Assembly (NCBI GenBank): GCA_001603685.1
Contig: LUZO01000156.1
Location: forward strand, 6,543 to 17,707
From: Bacteroidales bacterium Bact_23
GTDB taxonomy: Bacteria; Bacteroidota; Bacteroidia; Bacteroidales; Lentimicrobiaceae
Length of the DNA: 11,165 bases
Direction of reading: 5' to 3'
Part shown: positions 1 to 6,328 of the stretch, in pieces
Position numbering within the stretch: the first letter of the stretch is position 1
How the letters are laid out: the number at the start of each line of letters is the position of its first letter
Translations under genes and position numbers: made by a program
Notes under the pieces: model-generated
What the model was told of the DNA's origin: nothing
Seen by the model: the letters and a program-made list of their open reading frames with translations, nothing else
Database searches by the model: none

Positions 1-13
1 GAATTTCTACCGC

Positions 14-87
14 GGGGCGTTAGCTCAGTTGGCTAGAGCGTTAGACTGGCAGTCTAAAGGCCAGGGGTTCGACTCCCCTACGCTCCA
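14..87 (+). tRNA. tRNA-Ala, anticodon GGC
   Basis: A full cloverleaf can be folded by eye. The acceptor stem is 14-20 with 80-86, the D stem 23-26 with 36-39, the anticodon stem 41-45 with 53-57, the variable loop 58-62, and the T stem 63-67 with 75-79 around a TTCGACT loop. The seven-base anticodon loop is CTGGCAG, giving anticodon GGC (48-50), which reads the alanine codons GCC and GCU. The acceptor stem has the G3-U70 wobble pair (G16 with T84), the main identity element for alanyl-tRNA synthetase, and the discriminator base is A87. The 3' CCA is not encoded (CTC follows), so it must be added by CCA-adding enzyme. Only 13 bases precede it, so its promoter or any upstream tRNA lies outside the window. 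Confidence 0.97.
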
Positions 88-91
88 CTCT

Positions 92-126
92 AAAAGCCTG
101 TAAATCATCGATTTGCAGGCTTTTTT
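92..126 (+). terminator. Hairpin terminator between tRNA-Ala and tatA, probably bidirectional
   Basis: An inverted repeat runs 92-105 and 111-124 around the loop CATCG: AAAAGCCTGTAAAT pairs with ATTTGCAGGCTTTT, with one T-G wobble. A run of six T (121-126) follows on the plus strand, starting five bases after the tRNA's 3' end, as expected for an intrinsic terminator. On the minus strand the mirror-image A-run becomes a T-run, so the same hairpin can also stop transcripts coming leftwards from tatA, whose stop codon is about 40 bases away. Confidence 0.88.
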
Positions 127-166
127 CATTGAATAAGTTTTAATTCTGCCTGTTGGAGATCCGGGG

Positions 167-352
167 TTATTTGTTCTCTTTCTTCTCTTCGTCATCTTTG
201 CCTTCCATGCCATCCTTGAACTCCTTGATGCCTTTCCCAAGCCCTTTCATCAGTTCAGGAATCTTTTTACCGCCGAAAAGAAGCAATACAATGACCAGAA
301 TCAGGATAATCTGCCCCGGGCCTATTACACCCAGTAAAACTTGTGCTATCAT
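167..352 (-). CDS. tatA: Sec-independent (twin-arginine) translocase subunit TatA
   Basis: TatA oligomerises in the inner membrane to form the passage for folded proteins carrying twin-arginine signal peptides, after TatC (and TatB where present) recognises them. The 61-residue protein has the family layout: a short periplasmic N-terminus, one membrane helix at about residues 12-26 with a polar residue (Q14) near its start, the FG hinge (F26-G27), then an amphipathic helix (KKIPELMKGLGKGIKEFKDG, residues 29-48) and a short, highly charged tail. The length is typical of small Bacteroidota TatA proteins. TatA and TatB/E are hard to separate at this size; the short amphipathic helix and tail favour TatA. 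No tatC is in the window. It lies 70 bases downstream of the EnvC-like gene and has its own candidate -7 element, so it may be transcribed separately. Confidence 0.93.
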   Translation of the reverse strand: MIAQVLLGVIGPGQIILILVIVLLLFGGKKIPELMKGLGKGIKEFKDGMEGKDDEEKKENK

Positions 353-376
353 GTTGAGGTATTTAGTTTCTTAGTA

Positions 377-384
377 CAAAATTA
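377..384 (-). promoter_or_regulatory. Candidate Bacteroidota -7 promoter element for tatA
   Basis: Read on the minus strand this is TAATTTTG, a full match to the Bacteroidota sigma-factor -7 consensus TAnnTTTG. It lies 24 bases before the tatA ATG, so a start site around 370 would give a leader of about 18 bases. I could not find a TTTG -33 element at the usual spacing, so this is a half-promoter match only. It does lie between two genes, where a promoter would be expected. Confidence 0.5.
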
Positions 385-422
385 GTGATAAATCCGATAA
401 TTTCTGCACCGGATTCAAATGT

Positions 423-1694
423 TTACCTCGATTTAAGGATCCAGTTTTCCGGATTCTGGAGGTTCTTTCCCTGCCAGAGTTCGAAATGCAGGTAGGTTTT
501 GCCGCCATCGGCCGTACGGATAACGCCAATCTGCTGCTTGGTCTTAACCTTATCGCCCTTTTTCACATAAAGCTGGTCGAGGTGCGAGTAAACGGTGAGG
601 TACTCCCCGTGTTTTACGATCACCACATTGTTGAAATTCGGCAGGTTCATGGTTGACGACACCACGCCGTCGAACACCGATCTGGCAATGCTACCTTTTT
701 CGGTGTCAATGTCAACACCGTTGTTTTTGGTGATGATTCCCTTCAGTACCGGGTGGGGATGCTCGCCGAAAGTGCCTGAAATCACACCTCTTTCGGTAGG
801 CCAGGGCAGGCGTCCCTTATTGCCCGAGAAACTGGATGAAAGCTCCATTTCAGCGGGAGTCAGGGCAAATTTGTTTTCGGGCGTTGGCTTGACACCGGTC
901 TTTTTTGCTGCCTCATTGGCTTTGCGTATCTCCTCGGCAATCAGGTCTTCAATTGCTTTCTGCAACTTTCGGGCGGCCTGTTCGCTTTCGCGAAGCTTTT
1001 TCAGCAGATCTTTCTCCTTTTTCGTCAGATTTTTCACCACTTCATCCTGCTGCCCCTTCTCTTTTGCCAGCTTCTTCTGCTCCCCCTCCTCCATCTGTTT
1101 CAGCGAAAGCTTCTCCTTTTTCTGCTGCTCAATCAGCGCCAGTTTCCCGTTCAGCGCCTCCTGCGTCTCTTTGATAACCCTCACCTGATTTTGCCTGTAG
1201 GCCGAGTATTGCTGGAAATACTTCAGCCGCTGGTAGGCCTGATTAAAATCGTGTGCCGCAAAAATAAACATCAGCCTTGAGTATGAGTTGCGGTTTTTGC
1301 TCGCATAGTAAATCATGGAGGCGTACTCTTTTTTCAGGCGCTCTACGGTTTGCGTAAGTTGTTTGATGGTATCGTTGGTGCGGTTTATTTTGTTGTCAAG
1401 GCTTCTGATTTCGCCGTTGATGGCGTTGATAAGCTCCTGCCTCCTGCTGATCTGCTTATTGAGCAATACAAGCTGATTAATGGAGGTCTGCCTGCTTTTT
1501 TTGGTCTCTTCCAGCAGTTTGTTGGTGTAACTGATCTCCTCCTCAATTTTGGCTTTCTGCTGCTGAAGCTGCGCTTTTTTGTCCTGCGCCTGCAACGGAC
1601 CGGCAAAAACATGGAATGCCAGAAACAGTAATATACCGTATGGCTTCAGTATTTTCCGGAAAAGCGAGGAGAACGACAGTTTCTTTGAAGGCAT
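423..1694 (-). CDS. envC: EnvC-like murein hydrolase activator: coiled coil plus degenerate M23/LytM domain
   Basis: Probable periplasmic activator of cell-wall amidases, in the family that links FtsEX to splitting of septal peptidoglycan. The 423-residue protein starts with a secretion signal (hydrophobic stretch about 18-31, cleavage probably after LQA, about residue 36). A long coiled coil follows (about 38-260), including the segment YASMIYYASKNRNSYSRLMF (124-143), which resembles the EnvC region between the two coiled-coil arms. A LytM/peptidase-M23 domain fills about 300-420. The active-site motifs are incomplete. The usual HxGxD motif reads NNGVD, with N324 where the first zinc His belongs and D328 kept. 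H371 in YSHL is kept. The usual HxH reads YLH, with Y401 for the first His and H403 kept. Loss of a zinc ligand points to an activator rather than an enzyme, as in E. coli EnvC. The start lies 2 bases after the DUF4292 stop, so translation is probably coupled. Confidence 0.88.
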   Translation of the reverse strand: MPSKKLSFSSLFRKILKPYGILLFLAFHVFAGPLQAQDKKAQLQQQKAKIEEEISYTNKLLEETKKSRQTSINQLVLLNKQISRRQELINAINGEIRSLDNKINRTNDTIKQLTQTVERLKKEYASMIYYASKNRNSYSRLMFIFAAHDFNQAYQRLKYFQQYSAYRQNQVRVIKETQEALNGKLALIEQQKKEKLSLKQMEEGEQKKLAKEKGQQDEVVKNLTKKEKDLLKKLRESEQAARKLQKAIEDLIAEEIRKANEAAKKTGVKPTPENKFALTPAEMELSSSFSGNKGRLPWPTERGVISGTFGEHPHPVLKGIITKNNGVDIDTEKGSIARSVFDGVVSSTMNLPNFNNVVIVKHGEYLTVYSHLDQLYVKKGDKVKTKQQIGVIRTADGGKTYLHFELWQGKNLQNPENWILKSR

Positions 1695-1696
1695 AA

Positions 1697-2542
1697 TCAG
1701 AATTTTTCGACCGGTTTGTATTTCTCAGGAATCCTGAAAGGAAACTGCAACACATCGCCGGTGCTTATTTTCGAATATTCAACCTCTATGGCGTTTTTGG
1801 TGTTGTGCAGTTCAAGGGTAAACATCAGCTTTTGCGGAACAAGCTGCCCTTCGGCAAGGCGGTATTCATAACTGCCGTCCAGCTTCCGGCCGCCCTGATT
1901 CAGTTCTGTAATCTGCACCCTGCTTATTTTGAAAGTCTCCGGGTCGAGCCAGATGCTCTGCAGCGGAATGCTGATCTCCTGATGCTGCTTTAAATATTTT
2001 TTAAGTTTCCGGCGCTCGGTGGTTACCAGTTTGTATTCCCTGTTTTCGATGGATGCCCTGAAAGTTGAATTTTCATAAAACGAAAAATCGTTACCGGTAA
2101 GGAAAGCCTGAAGCATATCATAGTCAAAAGCCCGGTGAATCAGGGTTTCTATATATTCCAGATTACCGGTGAAATAGGTGTTATCCAACCGGTTCATATA
2201 CTTTACCGAATCGTTGGTGATAAGCAGCCGCGCCATCTCAATGCCCAGCGCCGGAGAGATGGAAATCCAGATTACGCTGTCCTTTTTGATTCTTATCTGT
2301 CCGCTGAATGAGTTTTTTGACTTATTCTGTTTTACAGAAGCGGAAAATTTGGCTGAAAAGTAGTCATATTTCAGCTCATTCTGCTTCAGATTGTCGAACA
2401 GATAATCGGCGCCCTGCTCTCTGAGCGGCTCCTTTATCAGCTTTTTCACAGGAGAGCAAGATGCCATGGCCAGCAACAGCAAACCCATTAACAGGAATTT
2501 TCCGGTATAATATCTGGCAGTCCTACTCATAGAGTTTTCCAT
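1697..2542 (-). CDS. DUF4292 family lipoprotein, LolB-like
   Basis: A 281-residue predicted lipoprotein. The N-terminus has basic residues, a hydrophobic stretch (about 16-28) and a lipobox ending MASC, so C29 should be lipidated; S30 follows. The rest looks mostly beta-stranded with a few helices: FSAKFSASVKQ, FSGQIRIKKDSVIWISISP, ARLLITNDSVKYMNR, then later strands near IWLDPETFKISRVQI. I recognise this as the DUF4292 family of Bacteroidota. The order of elements (lipid anchor, strands with a 'sPalGiemarl.it.dsv' stretch, then a 'wldpetfki.rv' strand) resembles LolA/LolB lipoprotein carriers; a LolB-like role in placing lipoproteins in the outer membrane is my inference. Two starts are possible: ATG at 2542 (20-base overlap with the TPR gene) or ATG at 2530 (8-base overlap). 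Both keep the signal peptide. It sits tightly between the TPR and EnvC-like genes, clearly one operon. Confidence 0.85.
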   Translation of the reverse strand: MENSMSRTARYYTGKFLLMGLLLLAMASCSPVKKLIKEPLREQGADYLFDNLKQNELKYDYFSAKFSASVKQNKSKNSFSGQIRIKKDSVIWISISPALGIEMARLLITNDSVKYMNRLDNTYFTGNLEYIETLIHRAFDYDMLQAFLTGNDFSFYENSTFRASIENREYKLVTTERRKLKKYLKQHQEISIPLQSIWLDPETFKISRVQITELNQGGRKLDGSYEYRLAEGQLVPQKLMFTLELHNTKNAIEVEYSKISTGDVLQFPFRIPEKYKPVEKF

Positions 2543-4265
2543 CCTTTACCTTTTGTTCCAGAAATTCAGACCCTTCGCCTCTTGCTTTGGCTTTTTTCCA
2601 CGCTTCCGATGCCTCGCCGGTACGGCCCTGTTTGTATAAAATATCTCCGTAATGCTCCAAAATCACCGCACTGGCCGAATCGTCCGCTTTCAGAGCCTTT
2701 TCAATGTAATCGAGCGCTGCCGCATAATCGCCGGTCTGATACAGTATCCAGGCGTAGGTATCGAGGTATGAAGAGTTGCCGGGAGCCAGGCGGTTTGCCT
2801 TTTCCGACATGGTTTTTGCCTTGTCAAGGTTTTGCCTGATCAGCGAAAGATAATAGGCGTAGTTATTGAGTACCAGGGCATTATCAGGAAATGCCCTGAG
2901 CGATGACTCATAGGCCGAGAACGATTCGGTGCTGTTGCCCAAAGCATGGAAGGCATCGCCGATCATGCTGTAGAAATCGGAAGTCAGCCGGTTGTCACCG
3001 ATAACCAGCTTTACGCCGCTTGACAGCGAGCTGATGGCTTCGTCATAATTTTTCATCATGAAGTTGGCAAATCCGTTGAAATAATAGGGCATGGGGTGCA
3101 TGGGAAACAGTTCGGAGGCTTTGCGGCTCTCTTCCTTCAGTTGAGGATAGTCGTCAAGCATCGCATTTACGCGAAGCAGATTTTCCCATACCTGATATTT
3201 GCCGGGATCAAGCTCATTTACCTTTACGAACAAATCCCTGGCTTCCCGGTATTTCTCCGAAACCATCATCATCTCGCCCTTGAGCATCAGCACCCTGGGA
3301 TCGTTGGGATGGGTATTGGCCAGGATGGTTGCAAGTTCGGTCACATCCTCTTCAATGCCGTCGTAATCCTTTACCTGTGAGTAATACGACATCATGACCT
3401 GAACCTTGGTTTCCGCATCCAGATACGGATTGGCAAAGCCCAGCTTCAGCGATTCGGTGGCTTTGTCCATATCGCCCTGCTGGCGGTAGAAGTCGGCCAG
3501 CGAGATGTTGACATACGCATTGTCGGGATCCACCTTCTGAATCTTTTTATAGGTATTCAGGGCTTCTGTTTTCATTCCCTGCATCAGGTAATATTCGGCC
3601 AGCATGGAGAGGATGCGGCTGTCCCAGGCATTGGCGTCGGCCAGTTTCTCCAGCTCTTCCAGCGCCTTTTTGGACTTCCCCGTGGCCAGGTAGATGCGGT
3701 GCTTCTGCATCGACAACTCTTCGTTTACGCCAAGGCGGCTTTCCAGGCGGTCGTATATTTTGATCGCCTCATTCGGTTTATTCATCTGAAGCCAGATGTT
3801 TGCCAGCTCAAACTGATACTCCGTATTCATGGGATCGTCGGCTACCAGTTTCTCGTATATGGATTTTGCCTTCTCGGGCTGATTGTTATTGATGTACATT
3901 CCTGCCAGGGTAAGGCTGTACCAGGTGTTGCCGGGCGATAGCTCATACGCTTTGCGGGCGCACTCAATCGAATTTTCAGTATCGCCTTTTTTGAAGTAAA
4001 TCTGCGAAAGTTCGTACCATGCGGCATCGTTCGAAGGGTCGTTGCTGACATTCTCCCTGAACAACTCCTCGGCACGGGCTTCATTTCCGGTGAGCTTGGC
4101 TTTGTTGGCGTCGAAAAAGAGATTCGTCACCCTTTGCCGCTCTTTGAACCGGCGTATATCCTCTTTGCTTAAGGTTTCGTCACCGCCTTCCGGTAACTCC
4201 TGAGCCAAAAGCGGCAGGCCCGTAAAGAGGAGCAATATAATGGGTAATATCCTGAGTTTATGCAT
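2523..4265 (-). CDS. Secreted tetratricopeptide repeat (TPR) protein
   Basis: A 580-residue protein with a signal peptide (MHKLRILPIILLLFTGLPLLAQ, cleavage after about residue 21) and no lipobox cysteine, so probably a soluble periplasmic protein. From about residue 45 to 565 it is almost entirely TPR helices, about a dozen 34-residue units. Clear ones start near 81 (AAWYELSQIYFKKGDTENSI), 115, 149, 214, 248, 354, 428, 498 (SSYLDTYAWILYQTGDYAAA) and 532 (SAVILEHYGDILYKQGRTGE). A less regular stretch at about 280-320 may be a break between two superhelices. TPR arrays bind partner proteins, and no catalytic domain is visible. By position it is part of a unit with dut upstream (45-base gap) and the DUF4292 and EnvC-like genes downstream (the former overlapping), so it may act as an envelope assembly scaffold. 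Partner and exact function cannot be read from the sequence. Confidence 0.9.
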   Translation of the reverse strand: MHKLRILPIILLLFTGLPLLAQELPEGGDETLSKEDIRRFKERQRVTNLFFDANKAKLTGNEARAEELFRENVSNDPSNDAAWYELSQIYFKKGDTENSIECARKAYELSPGNTWYSLTLAGMYINNNQPEKAKSIYEKLVADDPMNTEYQFELANIWLQMNKPNEAIKIYDRLESRLGVNEELSMQKHRIYLATGKSKKALEELEKLADANAWDSRILSMLAEYYLMQGMKTEALNTYKKIQKVDPDNAYVNISLADFYRQQGDMDKATESLKLGFANPYLDAETKVQVMMSYYSQVKDYDGIEEDVTELATILANTHPNDPRVLMLKGEMMMVSEKYREARDLFVKVNELDPGKYQVWENLLRVNAMLDDYPQLKEESRKASELFPMHPMPYYFNGFANFMMKNYDEAISSLSSGVKLVIGDNRLTSDFYSMIGDAFHALGNSTESFSAYESSLRAFPDNALVLNNYAYYLSLIRQNLDKAKTMSEKANRLAPGNSSYLDTYAWILYQTGDYAAALDYIEKALKADDSASAVILEHYGDILYKQGRTGEASEAWKKAKARGEGSEFLEQKVKDGKLYE

Positions 4266-4300
4266 TTTATATTTTCTGTTAATCAGTTTTCCAGAAGAGA

Positions 4301-4327
4301 AACTCCGGTATCAGTGAACTCCGGTAT
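4301..4327. repeat. Short direct repeat at the dut stop codon
   Basis: AACTCCGGTAT occurs at 4301-4311 and again at 4317-4327, a 16-base period. One copy codes for the end of dUTPase and the other lies across and just beyond the stop codon. It looks like a small local duplication with no evident function. Confidence 0.6.
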
Positions 4328-4745
4328 GTCCGAAACCTCCGGCCCCTCTCTCTGTTTCATTCAGCGTTTCCACTTCAACCCATTCCGCCGTTTCGTGCCT
4401 GCTGATAATCATCTGTGCGATGCGCTCGCCGCGGTTAACGGTAAACGGTTCTTTCGACAGGTTCACCAGAATTACCCTGATTTCGCCGCGGTAATCTGCA
4501 TCAATGGTGCCGGGCGAGTTCAGTATGGTAAGGCCGTGTCTGGCAGCCAGGCCGCTTCGCGGACGGATCTGCGCTTCGTAACCGTCGGGCAGCTCGATGT
4601 AAAGGCCGGTGGGAATAAGCGCCCTTTCAAGGGAATTGATCACTACGGGCTCCTCGTTGTTGGCCCTCAGATCCATACCGGCTGAGGCAATGGTCTCATA
4701 AGCCGGAAGTGCATGCGCCGAACGGTTTACAATCTTTATTTTCAT
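4311..4745 (-). CDS. dut: Deoxyuridine 5'-triphosphate nucleotidohydrolase (dUTPase)
   Basis: Hydrolyses dUTP to dUMP and pyrophosphate in the cytoplasm, keeping uracil out of DNA and supplying dUMP for thymidylate synthesis. At 144 residues it has the normal length of a homotrimeric bacterial dUTPase, and all five family motifs are present: AGMDLRA (22-28), RPRSGLAAR (61-69), GTIDADYRGEI (79-89) with D82 as the expected catalytic base and Y85 as the residue that excludes ribose, RGERIAQMII (105-114), and the glycine-rich C-terminal arm RGAGGFGHTG (133-142), where F138 stacks on the uracil. H140 replaces the common serine in this last motif. It is the only nucleotide-metabolism gene in an envelope cluster; from memory, dut next to TPR and flippase genes recurs in Bacteroidota. 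A promoter element lies upstream at 4791-4798. Confidence 0.97.
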   Translation of the reverse strand: MKIKIVNRSAHALPAYETIASAGMDLRANNEEPVVINSLERALIPTGLYIELPDGYEAQIRPRSGLAARHGLTILNSPGTIDADYRGEIRVILVNLSKEPFTVNRGERIAQMIISRHETAEWVEVETLNETERGAGGFGHTGVH

Positions 4746-4767
4746 AACGGAATAACGGAATAATCCG
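4744..4767. repeat. 8-base tandem repeat over the dut start
   Basis: ATAACGGA occurs twice in tandem (4744-4751 and 4752-4759), followed by a diverged third unit ATAATCCG (4760-4767). It covers the dut start codon and the end of its leader, so copy-number changes would alter the leader length. I see no strong hairpin. Confidence 0.5.
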
Positions 4768-4790
4768 GGCTATCGTGTTTATAAATCGCA

Positions 4791-4798
4791 CAAAATTA
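4791..4798 (-). promoter_or_regulatory. Candidate Bacteroidota -7 promoter element for the dut-TPR-DUF4292-envC operon
   Basis: On the minus strand this reads TAATTTTG, a full match to TAnnTTTG and the same octamer as the one before tatA. It lies 45 bases before the dut ATG, in the 74-base gap after the flippase stop, so a start near 4784 would give a leader of about 39 bases. No TTTG -33 element is found at the normal distance. Readthrough from the flippase gene could also supply this operon, as no terminator hairpin is seen in the gap. Confidence 0.5.
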
Positions 4799-4819
4799 AT
4801 CATTCTGCCGTTGTGATGG

Positions 4820-6307
4820 TCACACTTTCACAATCATACTCCGAAATGTATTTCTTTCGCGATAAAACGCAAAGGCGGCAAATGCCAGCAGAAGCGCAAA
4901 ACTGATGCCATATTTGAGCCAGTGCAGCGGCGTGTCAATCAGCATCGAAATGCCCCACAGCACCAGGGCAATCAGGGCATAAACACCTGCTCCGCGCAGA
5001 TTGTAGTTAACCGGATAGTATTTCTGCCCCAGCAGGTATGAAATCACCATCATGGAGGCATAGCAGGCAAAGGTAGCCCAGGCAGCGCCCATATAGCCAA
5101 ACAGCGGGATCAGCACGAAGTTCAGCACCAGGGTAATGGCCGCGCCGATAAGCGAAATAAAGGCGCCGTGACGGGTTTTATCCGTCAGTTTGAACCATAC
5201 GCTCAGGTTGTAGAAAACGCCGAGGAACAGGTTGGCAAACAGCAGTACGGGTACCACCGGTGCTCCCGACCGGTACTCCTTGCCCACAAATAGCATGACG
5301 ATATCCAGAAACAGCATGATCGACAGGAAAATGAACAGGCAGACGATGATGAAGTAATGCATCATTCCCGCATAAACCGCCTGAGGATCCTTCCCCTTTG
5401 CCTGATCGAAGAAAAAGGGCTCGGCGGCATAGCGGTAGGTCTGTATGAACAGTGTCATCAGGATGGAAATCTTGTAGCAGGCGCCGTAAATTCCCAGTTG
5501 GGCCATGGCATCGCCGGTATCACGCAGCAGGTGCTTCAGAATTACCCTGTCGAAGGTTTCATTGACGATGCCCGCCATTCCGAAAATAAGCAGCGGCCAG
5601 GCATAGGCCAGCATCCTTCGCAACAGCGCCATATCCGGCTTCATCTGCCGCATCATCATATCCGGAATCAGCAGGGCAAAGGTGAGAAGGCTGGCAATCA
5701 GGTTGGAGATGAAGATGTAACCGATGCCGGTTTCAGGGTTGTAGATGTGGCCGATCAGCCCGGCAAATGACGATCCGGCATGTTTTGAAAGGATATAGGG
5801 GCAGAGCAGGATAAAGAACAGGTTGAAGCTGATGTTGGCTGCGATGTTTACAATTTTGATGAAGGCGAACCGCAGCGGCCGGTTCTCGAGCCTGAGCTTG
5901 GCGTAGGGAATTGAGCTTACGGCATCGGTTGCCAGAATCAGCACGAACCAGCGGATGTACTCGGGATGGTCTCCGTAGCCCATCCAGTGCGAAATTCCGG
6001 GTGCAAACAGGTATCCGGCAACGGCGAAAATCGTGGAGGTGAAGAATAGCGATGCCATTGCGGTTCCGAAAACAGGGTGGTTGTTTTCATCCTGCGAGGC
6101 AAAGCGGAAAAACGCGGTTTCCATCCCATAGGTCAGCAGTACGAAGAGAAAGGCTACATAGGCATATACTTCGGTAACAACACCGTATTCGGCCGGGACA
6201 AAGGCCCGTGTATAAAGCGGAACCAGCAGGTAGTTGAGCAGCCTGCCCACTATGGTGGGAAGTCCGTAAATGGCTGTCTGGCCGGCTAATTTTTTAAATG
6301 GATTCAA
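4820..6307 (-). CDS. Lipopolysaccharide/polysaccharide flippase of the MOP superfamily (Wzx-like)
   Basis: A 495-residue integral membrane protein with 12-14 predicted helices and no soluble domain, matching polysaccharide-biosynthesis (Polysacc_synt) transporters that flip lipid-linked sugars across the inner membrane. The N-terminus (KKLAGQTAIYGLPTIVGRLLNYLLVPLYTR, residues 5-34) is the typical first helix, and charged R/E residues inside helices (such as R22 and E63) are usual for this family. The start is TTG at 6307. The next ATG is codon 62, which would delete the conserved first helix, and a TAG in the same frame lies eight codons upstream, so TTG is the only common start codon that fits. 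The kinase gene ends 21 bases before it, in the same frame, suggesting co-transcription and perhaps coupled translation. The glycan carried is unknown: O-antigen, capsule or another lipid-linked glycan are all possible, as no glycosyltransferase is nearby. Confidence 0.88.
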   Translation of the reverse strand: MNPFKKLAGQTAIYGLPTIVGRLLNYLLVPLYTRAFVPAEYGVVTEVYAYVAFLFVLLTYGMETAFFRFASQDENNHPVFGTAMASLFFTSTIFAVAGYLFAPGISHWMGYGDHPEYIRWFVLILATDAVSSIPYAKLRLENRPLRFAFIKIVNIAANISFNLFFILLCPYILSKHAGSSFAGLIGHIYNPETGIGYIFISNLIASLLTFALLIPDMMMRQMKPDMALLRRMLAYAWPLLIFGMAGIVNETFDRVILKHLLRDTGDAMAQLGIYGACYKISILMTLFIQTYRYAAEPFFFDQAKGKDPQAVYAGMMHYFIIVCLFIFLSIMLFLDIVMLFVGKEYRSGAPVVPVLLFANLFLGVFYNLSVWFKLTDKTRHGAFISLIGAAITLVLNFVLIPLFGYMGAAWATFACYASMMVISYLLGQKYYPVNYNLRGAGVYALIALVLWGISMLIDTPLHWLKYGISFALLLAFAAFAFYRERNTFRSMIVKV

Positions 6308-6328
6308 AGGATCTTCTGTTAACTGTTT

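Noticed and set aside
25..240. 71-codon minus-strand frame across the tRNA
   Set aside because: It runs antisense through the tRNA and terminator and into tatA in another frame; an artefact.
595..1188. 197-codon open frame on the plus strand
   Set aside because: It lies opposite the coiled-coil-coding part of the EnvC-like gene, is full of Ser/Phe from antisense Lys/Glu codons, and shows no family features.
5357..5770. 137-codon plus-strand frame inside the flippase gene
   Set aside because: Antisense to continuous membrane-helix coding sequence; composition is a mirror of that gene.
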